The notes: generated from the letters alone by a model not told the origin. DNA of 5,674 nt from Pseudomonadota bacterium (GCA_008501575.1 QQUO01000205.1:1-5674); one strand, 5' to 3'. Shown: positions 1-4,703, counted from the first letter of the stretch. Made by a program: numbers and translations.

Positions 1-441
1 TGGTTTTTCGACATGGCCGTGTTTCACAGGATTAAAATGAATATAGTCAGTCAAATGATTCAGTTCAGCCATATCACGAATGGTATGTTCATAAAACCGC
101 CTTTGCCACACCCCACTTTCTCTTTTAATCATTTTGCTATTTGAAACTTCTTTGGTCAATTTCAATTTTAATTGATCAGGCAAGCTTTTAGAAAAATGTA
201 TTTTTATCAACGAAACAATTTTAGGAAATTCACCAATAACATCAGGTTTGATAATCATGTGGAAATGCTCAGGCATCACTGCTATGGCATAAAGTTCAAA
301 TTGAACTTTGCGCTTCGTGGCTTTTAAAGCCAGCCTGAACTCATCCATGTAGTCAGTCAAAAGGTTTCGGTTTCGATTGTTGATGGTCACAGTAATAAAC
401 ACATAACTGTTTTCAACAAAAACCCTTCTATAATTTGGCAT
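1..441 (-). CDS. RAYT: REP-associated tyrosine transposase (Y1/IS200-like), 3' end cut by window
   Basis: The minus strand is open for 147 codons from an ATG at 441 to the window edge; the C-terminus lies outside. The family (Y1 transposase, HUH nucleases) nicks single-stranded DNA at REP hairpins through a 5'-phosphotyrosine and is thought to mobilise REP/REPIN elements. Visible motifs are MPEHFHMII at residues 56-64, giving the HUH metal ligands H59 and H61; GVWQRRFYEH at 110-119; IRD at 121-123; and DYIHFNPVKHG at 132-142, the RAYT signature, where Y133 is the likely nucleophile. I see no frameshift or internal stop. The start is supported by the typical RAYT N-terminus (MPNYRR, then VFITV). 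No clear Shine-Dalgarno is seen; instead the leader from position 445 is made of REPIN-derived sequence. Matching REPINs next door fit a RAYT with its own substrate. Family call is firm; activity is inferred. Confidence 0.93.
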   Translation of the reverse strand, partial: MPNYRRVFVENSYVFITVTINNRNRNLLTDYMDEFRLALKATKRKVQFELYAIAVMPEHFHMIIKPDVIGEFPKIVSLIKIHFSKSLPDQLKLKLTKEVSNSKMIKRESGVWQRRFYEHTIRDMAELNHLTDYIHFNPVKHGHVEKP

Positions 442-444
442 TGA

Positions 445-517
445 AATAGTTTAACACAGGGCGAATATCACATTTTTTGGAGGGCTGTCTGACTCATCAA
501 ATCAAGTCAATTAACCA
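445..517. repeat. Degenerate REPIN remnant (modules Y and X) in the RAYT leader
   Basis: Two internal modules of the neighbouring REPINs recur here in tandem. Module Y at 445-472 (AATAGTT, then CAGGGCGAATATCACA) matches 590-616 and 1349-1375. Module X at 485-513 (CTGTCTGACTCA, then GTCAATTA) matches 553-581 with 3 differences in 29 bases, and 1312-1340 likewise. Between them, TTTTTTGGAGGG at 473-484 looks like a collapsed REP palindrome. An intact element has the order REP-X-Y-REP, so Y-then-X here is what a tandem pair of REPINs would leave after decay of the first. Module Y begins only 4 bases upstream of the RAYT ATG, so it would form the 5' leader of the transposase mRNA. Confidence 0.75.
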
Positions 518-518
518 G

Positions 519-646
519 GTAGGGTGGGCTCCGCCCACCATTTAACAGTCGTCTGTCTGACTCACAAAATCACGTCAATTAGGTGTTGGAATAGTTATCA
601 CAGGGTGAATACCACAATTCTTTTTGGTGGGCAGAGCCCACCCTAC
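519..646. repeat. REPIN copy 1: two inverted REP palindromes, 128 bp
   Basis: The left end, 519-540, contains the hairpin GGTGGGC-TCC-GCCCACC (523-539), a perfect 7-bp stem. The right end, 625-646, contains GGTGGGC-AGA-GCCCACC (626-642). As 22-base units the two ends are inverted copies of each other with one mismatch, in the loop. Between them lie modules X (553-581) and Y (590-616). Two inverted REPs with a short spacer is the REPIN architecture, the non-autonomous element mobilised by RAYTs. The outer GTAGGG tails flank each hairpin as expected for REP ends. The element lies between the RAYT start and the last cassette attC. Bases 517-611 are identical to 1276-1370. Confidence 0.88.
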
Positions 647-666
647 AAGACTCGGTATTTCTCTAA

Positions 667-728
667 GCTTATATCGCCAAGTTAAAGCGCGCCGCTTTTT
701 GGCGTCACTTTTGAACTTCTTGTTATGA
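667..728 (-). other. attC site of the DUF4304 cassette, with altered crossover triplet
   Basis: On the minus strand R'' is TCATAAC (728-722), followed by stem arm AAGTTCAAAAG and, after a terminal loop, the matching arm CTTTAACTT. The unpaired C within the first arm is the extrahelical base typical of attC. The inner loop can form a further short GCC/GGC pairing. R' reads GGCGATATAAGC at 678-667 where GGCGTTATAAGC would be expected: the essential GTT (AAC on the recombining strand) is GAT (ATC). The cassette's first bases after the crossover, TTATGACT at its other end, are complementary to this R'' apart from one outer base. The site is about 62 bp, near the short end of the attC range. It is the last attC before the RAYT region and may be defective. 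Confidence 0.8.
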
Positions 729-1127
729 TTTTGTATTATGTTCAATCCAATTTAATCCGTGGTCTGAAATCATTTTAACTACGTCGTTCATAGTTTTATT
801 CATATTAATTTGATTTTCTGAAATTTTCCACCATTTATCTTTCGGGAGGAATACAGCTTTTAACAGGCTTTCCTTATCACCGAAAAACTTATTAATAAAT
901 ATGCTCCACGAATTAATTCTAATGGTGCCGAGTCGTTCAGTTTTTTCTTCAACACTAAGGTTGACGGTAAAAGTTCCAGCGAGCCCGCGTAATCCTTTTT
1001 GAAAAGTTATTACACTGTTTTGTCCATTAACAATTGCAGAAAAGTCTCTTTTCCCATTAAATGAATAACCCTGATTTTCCAAATACGGCTTCACAACGTC
1101 TCTAAGAGATTTATCAAACGGTGTCAT
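723..1127 (-). CDS. DUF4304-like cassette protein, 134 aa
   Basis: A small soluble protein without signal peptide or membrane segment. The pattern resembles DUF4304: an N-terminal helix (KSLRDVVKPYLENQGY, residues 6-21), then a beta strand with ITFQK (40-44), then GTFTVNLSV (51-59), and a distal DKWWKI (97-102). Function of this family is unknown; members are common in accessory regions and cassettes. The stop codon TAA (725-723) is embedded in the R'' site of the following attC, so the last residues are read from recombination-site DNA. The ATG at 1127 lies 16 bases from the cassette's crossover (1143/1144), leaving only a short leader (TTATGACTCGTAAAAT) without a clear Shine-Dalgarno. Expression probably relies on transcription entering from upstream. 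The gene is surely real given its cassette position; the family assignment is moderate. Confidence 0.75.
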   Translation of the reverse strand: MTPFDKSLRDVVKPYLENQGYSFNGKRDFSAIVNGQNSVITFQKGLRGLAGTFTVNLSVEEKTERLGTIRINSWSIFINKFFGDKESLLKAVFLPKDKWWKISENQINMNKTMNDVVKMISDHGLNWIEHNTKS

Positions 1128-1139
1128 ATTTTACGAGTC

Positions 1140-1262
1140 ATAACAACTTATTAAACACGCATCTTAATCCAAATTGAGGCTTTAAATCTGTTTTTAAGTG
1201 TTTTTTAGGATTTTTTCGGCTGTAAAACCCCACTTTACCGAGGGTTTATGCACTTTTATCCG
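1140..1262 (-). repeat. Cassette-leader repeat, copy A (attI-like?), upstream of the DUF4304 cassette
   Basis: Non-coding, AT-rich. Bases 1140-1162 are identical to 2410-2432 (23 bases), spanning the crossover of the DUF4304 cassette; on the minus strand they end ...AATAAGTTGTTAT. The distal end, 1242-1262 (GGGTTTATGCACTTTTATCC), matches 2541-2572 except for a 10-base insertion there and one substitution. The interior aligns only loosely (for example TTTTTT followed by GCTGT or CCTGT). The two copies are therefore diverged relatives. No arm complementary to the conserved block is found, so the repeat does not fold like attC. An attI-type recombination site, which needs no fold, or a conserved leader or promoter segment are the main options. 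I cannot decide between them from sequence. Confidence 0.55.
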
Positions 1263-1277
1263 AATTATTCGAGGTAG

Positions 1278-1401
1278 GTAGGGTGGGCTCCGCCCACCAT
1301 TTAACAGTCGTCTGTCTGACTCACAAAATCACGTCAATTAGGTGTTGGAATAGTTATCACAGGGTGAATATCACAACTCATTTTGGTGGGAGGAGTCCAC
1401 C
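1278..1401. repeat. REPIN copy 2, inside the cassette cluster, with one degenerate end
   Basis: The intact REP end is 1278-1299, with hairpin GGTGGGC-TCC-GCCCACC at 1282-1298, followed by module X (1312-1340) and module Y (1349-1375). The far end, 1384-1401 (TGGTGGGAGGAGTCCACC), aligns to the copy 1 palindrome with 3 substitutions in 18 bases and keeps only GGTGG/CCACC pairing. Bases 1276-1370 are identical to 517-611, so the copies separated recently or were homogenised. The degenerate end directly touches the crossover core of the GNAT attC (1402-1408). The element lies in the gene-less 397-base stretch 1128-1524, which otherwise contains only leader copy A and attC; the plus-strand reading frame here is not a gene. 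Confidence 0.83.
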
Positions 1402-1531
1402 ATCTAACGGCCCCGCGCTTAAGCAGCAGGCGCCAAAATGTTTAATTAATCACAAATGTACTACGGAACTGCCAAAATGCAAAGCCGAGACGAGACGGTG
1501 AGGCCTGTCCGCTTGAAGCGCTGGTTATACC
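1400..1531 (-). other. attC site of the GNAT cassette, about 132 bp
   Basis: On the minus strand R'' is GGTATAAC (1531-1524), continuing CAGCGCTTCAAGCGGACAGG. The opposite arm is CCTGCTGCTTAAGCGC (1430-1415), followed by GGGGCC and R' GTTAGAT (1408-1402), a perfect GTTRRRY. The arms GCGCTT-C-AAGC and GCTTAAGCGC pair with an extrahelical C, the hallmark of the attC single-strand fold; CAGG/CCTG closes the stem inward. The 84 or so bases between the arms form a long variable terminal structure. R'' pairs with the cassette's own first bases (TTATGCC) with one mismatch. The next bases beyond R', GGTGGACTCC, belong to REPIN copy 2. Confidence 0.88.
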
Positions 1532-1962
1532 AAATTTCTTCTCATGACTATGTGAGTTTCTGTTTCATCAATTACTTCAAAGCCAAGGCGTTCATATAAT
1601 TTTTGAGCAGGATTTACTTTTAAGACCTGAAGCTCTACTGGCTTGTTTTCTTTTTCGGAAGAATTAACCATTTTTCTTATAAGTTCTGTACCTATCCCAT
1701 TGTCTTGAAACTTCGGATCAATTTTAAGATTCAAGAGAAATATTTTGTCATCTTTATCTTGAGTTTCAATAGCTCCTATTGCAGCACCATCTTTTTCAAT
1801 TATTTGAACTTCTTTCTCATCAAAGTGTTTGTGGAAGTATTCTTTCTGAAAATTTTCATCCCATCCCCAAGTTTGATCTACATATGTTTCCATCGTAGCC
1901 TTATGAAGATTCCATAGAAATCTATAATCTTCTTTTCTTGCTTGACGGAGCGAAATATTCAT
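1525..1962 (-). CDS. GNAT-family N-acetyltransferase (integron cassette gene), 145 aa
   Basis: A single-domain GNAT enzyme that would transfer an acetyl group from acetyl-CoA to an amine of unknown identity. Visible elements are an N-terminal strand-helix (ISLRQARKEDYRFLWNLHKA, residues 3-22); beta strands around VQIIEKDGAAIGAIE (52-66); motif A, with LNLKIDPKFQ leading into Q86-D-N-G89-I-G91 (the Q/RxxGxG/A pyrophosphate loop) and helix TELIRKMV; and motif B, VNPAQKLYERLGFEVI (116-131), where Y123 is the usual general-acid position. The length is normal and the gene intact. The TAA stop is embedded in the attC R'' site (GGTATAAC), so the final Val codon is also site-derived. The leader of 23 bases from the crossover shows no strong ribosome site. 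GNATs are among the commonest cassette cargo, often in resistance or toxin roles; no such role can be read here. Confidence 0.93.
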   Translation of the reverse strand: MNISLRQARKEDYRFLWNLHKATMETYVDQTWGWDENFQKEYFHKHFDEKEVQIIEKDGAAIGAIETQDKDDKIFLLNLKIDPKFQDNGIGTELIRKMVNSSEKENKPVELQVLKVNPAQKLYERLGFEVIDETETHIVMRRNLV

Positions 1963-1978
1963 GGCTTAACTAAAATGT

Positions 1979-2057
1979 GGCATAACGCTTCGCATCAGCG
2001 GTCAAAATGAACGCGTAGCGGGCATTTTGATCCGAATGCATGCGCTTGTTATAAGGC
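1979..2057 (-). other. attC site of the RraB cassette, about 79 bp
   Basis: On the minus strand R'' is GCCTTATAAC (2057-2048), whose first G is the last base of the gene's TAG stop. Then follow the arms CGCAT...CGG-A-TCAAAATG and CATTTTGA-C-CG...GATGCG; TCAAAATG/CATTTTGA is an 8-bp pairing, CGG/CCG and CGCAT/ATGCG extend it, and small bulges give the extrahelical bases. R' is GCGTTATGCC (1988-1979), with the crossover G at 1986. R'' is fully complementary to the cassette's leading G-TTATAAGGC. The arrangement TATAACAAGCGC ... GCGTTA closely resembles attC sites of gammaproteobacterial chromosomal arrays. Confidence 0.92.
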
Positions 2058-2395
2058 TAGTCATGAAGAAAACCCCAGCCATCCAAATAACCATCTACTT
2101 TTGAAACACGTTCATTAAGTTTGTTTTCAAAAGCAACTACATCATCGTAAGTCACCTTCATTTCAACCACTAGCTCAAGTTCCATGCCACCTATTTCATG
2201 TGGCCGGGTTTCGATATTTTTAAGCCTCGCCCCTGCTTTCCTGTCTTCGACATACTGGAGTGCAATTTTGTTAGCTTCATCTTCTGTTGCAAAAACCGCG
2301 AAAAACTCCACATCGACCTCTTGAGCGAAATCAAAGTTTTGATTTTCGAGACTTCTAAAAACATCGCCATTCGCATCATCGGGATATTTACTCAT
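2057..2395 (-). CDS. RraB-family protein (putative RNase E regulator) in an integron cassette, 112 aa
   Basis: It matches the RraB/DUF family pattern: YPDDANGDVFRSLE (residues 4-17), corresponding to the family's YPxDADGDxLRxLE; FFAVFATEDEANKIA (31-45), the VVFPTEEAAxxxA strand-helix; the MELELVVEMKVTYDDVVAFENKL segment (split at 71-90) with the conserved basic/hydrophobic strand; and a C-terminal DGWGF (105-109). E. coli RraB binds RNase E and inhibits its processing of RNA; distant family members need not do so. The E. coli protein carries a long acidic tail that is absent here. The start ATG at 2395 is preceded by AAGG within TTATAAGGC, so the candidate Shine-Dalgarno overlaps the recombination core. 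The TAG stop abuts R''. Cytoplasmic, no signal peptide. The family call is good; RNase E inhibition is inference. Confidence 0.85.
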   Translation of the reverse strand: MSKYPDDANGDVFRSLENQNFDFAQEVDVEFFAVFATEDEANKIALQYVEDRKAGARLKNIETRPHEIGGMELELVVEMKVTYDDVVAFENKLNERVSKVDGYLDGWGFLHD

Positions 2396-2409
2396 TGTTC
2401 GAAAGCCTT

Positions 2410-2572
2410 ATAACAACTTATTAAACACGCATTATCAATTAAATAATAATAAAAAATCATATTTTGCGGATTATATTGACCCTTTTTATACATAATATTT
2501 GATACTTTAACCATTTTTTGCCTGTTTATCCGGCATATTCGGGTTTAAAACGCATTAATGCGCTTTTATCCG
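2410..2572 (-). repeat. Cassette-leader repeat, copy B (attI-like?), upstream of the RraB cassette
   Basis: This is the partner of the 1140-1262 repeat. It shares the 23-base block 2410-2432 at the cassette crossover and the distal GGGTTTA/GCGCTTTTATCCG block at 2541-2572. It occupies the AT-rich start of the gene-less stretch 2396-2709. On the minus strand there is a TATAAT at 2475-2470 that could serve as a -10 element for the RraB cassette, but no good -35 lies at the right spacing. This is the upstream-most cassette, the position attI would occupy, yet no intI gene follows on the right; host genes do. A core-like GCGTTATTA lies just beyond the repeat (minus strand, about 2593-2585) and may be an older junction. 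Confidence 0.5.
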
Positions 2573-2638
2573 GGTATCTTATGATAATAACGCATTTATA
2601 CACCACTAAACTGCTTAGGCTAAAGGTGTTTTCAATGA

Positions 2639-2699
2639 CAGCAGGTGTTATTTGTTCGTTTTGAGCTGTGTCTCAAAGATTAAAATAACACCTTTGCTG
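2639..2699 (-). terminator. Long interrupted hairpin after the lipoprotein gene (possible terminator or attenuator)
   Basis: GGTGTTATTT (2644-2653) pairs perfectly with AAATAACACC (2683-2692). CAGCA/TGCTG (2639-2643, 2695-2699) extends the outer stem past two unpaired T residues, and TTTGAG/CTCAAA (2660-2665, 2672-2677) forms an inner hairpin with a 6-base loop. It lies 11 bases beyond the lipoprotein stop. It lacks a T-run on either side, so it is not a classical intrinsic terminator; mRNA 3'-end stabilisation is an alternative. Confidence 0.45.
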
Positions 2700-2709
2700 A
2701 CTTTGTTCT

Positions 2710-3498
2710 TTAATCCTTGGATTTTGTTAGGTTTTTATCCACTTTTGCCATAAACCGCAACAGTGGTTGCTTATCGGCATCTTTTAGTATCAATTCATTG
2801 AGGTGAATTTCATATCCTGCAACCTGTCCAAGGGCATTGAAAAACTGTTGTTCTTCATGCATATAAGAGCAGGCCATTTTGGTGCTGCCAACCCGTTCCA
2901 ACAACAAACTGTCTGCACTGGTTTGATAGTCTGCAAAAAACTGATTACAGGGTGCGCGTCCATTCAGTCGTCCCTGGTTATCAAAATTCATGGTAACACG
3001 GCTTAATACCTCACTTTTAAAAGCCACATTCACCACGTCAGTAAGTTGCCAGTTGGTGTTTTGTAATGTTATGGTTATTTTCTCTAAACGGTAAAACTCA
3101 GCCATATCGCCGCCAATCACCTGCTTATCGGCATTTAAATGCAACAGCGCATTTTCCACCACCTTATAGTAATTAACCGCATCAACATCATCACCCATCA
3201 GGTGAATCACCGTGCCGTCGTCTTGCCATTGAATCTGTCCGCGCTCAATATATTCGCCCTGGGTGTTGATATAATGCGCCTGCTTGAGAAACTGACCTGC
3301 TTTATCGATGGTAATTAAAGTCTTAATACCGGGACAGGAGGCACAAGGTAAAGTGCCTTGATAAACACCTGACCAATCCAAAGCAGTTTTGGCTTGATGA
3401 TTATCCGGCACTACTTTGGTTTCACTGGCTGGTTGACAGGCACTCAGCAACCCAAATACAGATAGCAGTAATGTCACTTTATAGAAAACTTTATTCAT
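2710..3498 (-). CDS. Outer-membrane lipoprotein, NlpE-like N-terminal domain fused to META/HslJ domain, 262 aa
   Basis: The signal peptide ends in lipobox L18-S-A-C21, and Q22 at +2 predicts sorting to the outer membrane. Residues 42-140 resemble the NlpE N-terminal domain: GVYQGTLPCASCPGIKTLI (44-62) carries the conserved C52-x-x-C55. Residues 145-250 form a META (HslJ/DUF306) domain, starting NTNWQL (147-152), with GRAPCNQFFADY (180-191) and STKMACSYMHEEQQFF (205-220). In E. coli, NlpE senses surface and lipoprotein stress and activates Cpx; META proteins are linked to heat and novobiocin tolerance. Which of these applies is unknown. The ATG overlaps the upstream peptidase's TGA (ATGA), with GGAG at 3509-3506 as ribosome site, indicating translational coupling and one transcript. 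The usual second NlpE domain is replaced by META. Confidence 0.88.
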   Translation of the reverse strand: MNKVFYKVTLLLSVFGLLSACQPASETKVVPDNHQAKTALDWSGVYQGTLPCASCPGIKTLITIDKAGQFLKQAHYINTQGEYIERGQIQWQDDGTVIHLMGDDVDAVNYYKVVENALLHLNADKQVIGGDMAEFYRLEKITITLQNTNWQLTDVVNVAFKSEVLSRVTMNFDNQGRLNGRAPCNQFFADYQTSADSLLLERVGSTKMACSYMHEEQQFFNALGQVAGYEIHLNELILKDADKQPLLRFMAKVDKNLTKSKD

Positions 3499-4649
3499 GA
3501 TTTTGCTCCGGGATTGGCCAGCACTGCCGGCACGGTGTTTAACATTGCCACCAAAGTGTCCTCGCCAAATTTTTTACAACGTTCCGGGGACCAGCCATAC
3601 TCCTCATCCGGCCAATTATGGTTGTCTTTGAACGGCATTTCCAGGGTATAGGCCAGGCAAGAGAAGGTCTGGCCCACATAGTTGGTGGCCAATCGCATAT
3701 CGCCTTTACCCGGCTCATCGAGATCGTATTTATGCTCATCCTGGAATTCAGGGGTGGCGGTAAAATAGGCTGACTTAAAGACTTCTTCTAAATTCTTTAA
3801 ACGTTCATCGTAATTGGGGTTGCCTTCACAACCGGCCACAAAGTTATAAGGGATGGCTTCGTCACCATGGACATCAAGGAACATATCGACCCCTTCTTTC
3901 AGCATTTTTTGCCGCACCAAATACACCTCCGGGCTTTTTCCCATGGTCGGCTCTTGCCATTCACGGTTTAAGTTGGCACCGGCGGCGTTGGTGCGTAAGT
4001 TACCGCGATAAGCGCCATCAGGATTCATATTAGGAACAATATAAAAACGACATTGTTGTAACAGTGCCCGTGATGTCGGGTTATCGGCATCCAATAAAGA
4101 CTCAATAAAACCTTCCATAAACCATTCCGCCATGGTTTCGCCGGGATGTTGGCGTGCAGTTAACCAGACATTCAGCTTTTCATCGTCATTATCCGGCAGC
4201 TCAATTTTTAACATATCAAAATCACGGCCATCCACCGTTTCACCCAAGTTAATGACTTCTGTTAATTGCGAATGTTGGGCAAACGCCAATAAATTCAAAT
4301 GGCGTTCAAAGGTATATGGTGCAAAATAAGCCAAATAAATGTCATCGGTATCGGTATTAAACTCAACGGACATGATTTTGCCGTCAAAATCAGTGGGTAA
4401 TCGAAACCACTCTTGACGGTCTGTGGTAGCGCAAACATCATAATCCTGCCAGCCTTCGACATAGGAACATTCGCCGGCATTCATAAATTTCACCACACAA
4501 TCCTGGTCTTTTACTCCGTGTAATCTAAAGTAAAACCATTGGCGAAAGTCGGCGTGCGAGTCTTTCTCGATGTTGACCCGAATGTCATCGTATTGGTCAC
4601 AGGCCACCACCTCTATGCGACCCCCATCAAATTCACTGCTGATTTTCAT
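3495..4649 (-). CDS. M14-family zinc carboxypeptidase (cytosolic CCP-like, with N-terminal beta domain), 384 aa
   Basis: Cytoplasmic metallopeptidase of the M14 group that includes bacterial relatives of cytosolic carboxypeptidases; it should remove C-terminal residues from peptides. An N-terminal beta-sandwich-like domain (about 1-115; note FRQWFYFRL at 35-43) precedes the catalytic domain. Zinc ligands are H168 and E171 (ARQHPGETMAEW) and H261 (LDVHGDE). NMNPDGAYRGNLR (207-219) and GANLNREW (224-231) supply substrate-binding residues, and E337 in TLEMPF is the catalytic glutamate. There is no signal peptide. I start at ATG 4649 rather than the in-frame TTG at 4667, because CAGGA (4662-4658) sits 8 bases before this ATG and would lie inside the longer version. 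It overlaps the lipoprotein gene by 4 bases. Substrate unknown. Confidence 0.93.
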   Translation of the reverse strand: MKISSEFDGGRIEVVACDQYDDIRVNIEKDSHADFRQWFYFRLHGVKDQDCVVKFMNAGECSYVEGWQDYDVCATTDRQEWFRLPTDFDGKIMSVEFNTDTDDIYLAYFAPYTFERHLNLLAFAQHSQLTEVINLGETVDGRDFDMLKIELPDNDDEKLNVWLTARQHPGETMAEWFMEGFIESLLDADNPTSRALLQQCRFYIVPNMNPDGAYRGNLRTNAAGANLNREWQEPTMGKSPEVYLVRQKMLKEGVDMFLDVHGDEAIPYNFVAGCEGNPNYDERLKNLEEVFKSAYFTATPEFQDEHKYDLDEPGKGDMRLATNYVGQTFSCLAYTLEMPFKDNHNWPDEEYGWSPERCKKFGEDTLVAMLNTVPAVLANPGAKS

Positions 4650-4657
4650 AGCGTTTT

Positions 4658-4703
4658 TCCTGAGCAAAAACGACCATTATAAAGCCCAGGCCATAAAGCT
4701 CAA
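4658..4703 (-). promoter_or_regulatory. Sigma70-like promoter and ribosome site for the peptidase-lipoprotein pair
   Basis: On the minus strand TTGAGC (4703-4698) and a perfect TATAAT (4681-4676) are spaced by 16 bases. Transcription would begin near 4669, giving a leader of about 20 bases containing CAGGA (4662-4658). It lies in the 87-base gap after sqr, so the peptidase operon can be expressed independently of sqr. I see no convincing operator. Confidence 0.6.

Larger units (their letters stand above)
675..2413 (-). mobile_element. Integron cassette cluster without integrase (CALIN): three cassettes
   Basis: Three gene-attC units are read on the minus strand. The RraB cassette spans 2413-1986 (428 bp), the GNAT cassette 1985-1408 (578 bp), and the DUF4304 cassette 1143-675 (469 bp). 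Each starts right after the G of a GTT crossover. Each cassette's 5' bases pair with its own R'': TTATAAGGC with GCCTTATAAC (perfect), TTATGCC with GGTATAAC (one mismatch), TTATGAC with TCATAAC (perfect). This holds because both halves form one attC in the excised circle. Sizes are typical of cassettes, and the genes are small, single, co-oriented and unrelated. A gene-less 264-bp segment (1144-1407) separates the last two cassettes. No tyrosine recombinase gene is visible; an integron-integrase could lie outside the window. Confidence 0.85.

Noticed and set aside
445..1375. CRISPR array suggested by thrice-repeated 27-29 bp modules
   Set aside because: The modules are two different sequences with irregular spacing, flanked by REP palindromes and a RAYT; no cas genes or unique equal-length spacers.
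1283..1501. Plus-strand reading frame of 72 codons
   Set aside because: It runs through REPIN copy 2 and attC2, with low-complexity, non-protein-like composition; it is explained by these repeats.
1705..1917. Plus-strand reading frame of 70 codons, phenylalanine and isoleucine rich
   Set aside because: Antisense shadow of the AT-rich GNAT gene, whose motifs A and B are clear on the other strand.
2470..2510. Plus-strand promoter (TTGACC at 2476) in the leader copy B
   Set aside because: No -10 element at acceptable spacing and no plus-strand gene to drive.
2639..2699. attC site after the lipoprotein gene
   Set aside because: The inverted arms have GTT on the left and AAC on the right within the stem, opposite to R''/R' order, and the perfect stem lacks extrahelical bases.
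4650..4667. TTG start six codons upstream for the M14 peptidase
   Set aside because: The extension contains the CAGGA ribosome site of the ATG at 4649 and starts close to the predicted transcription start.
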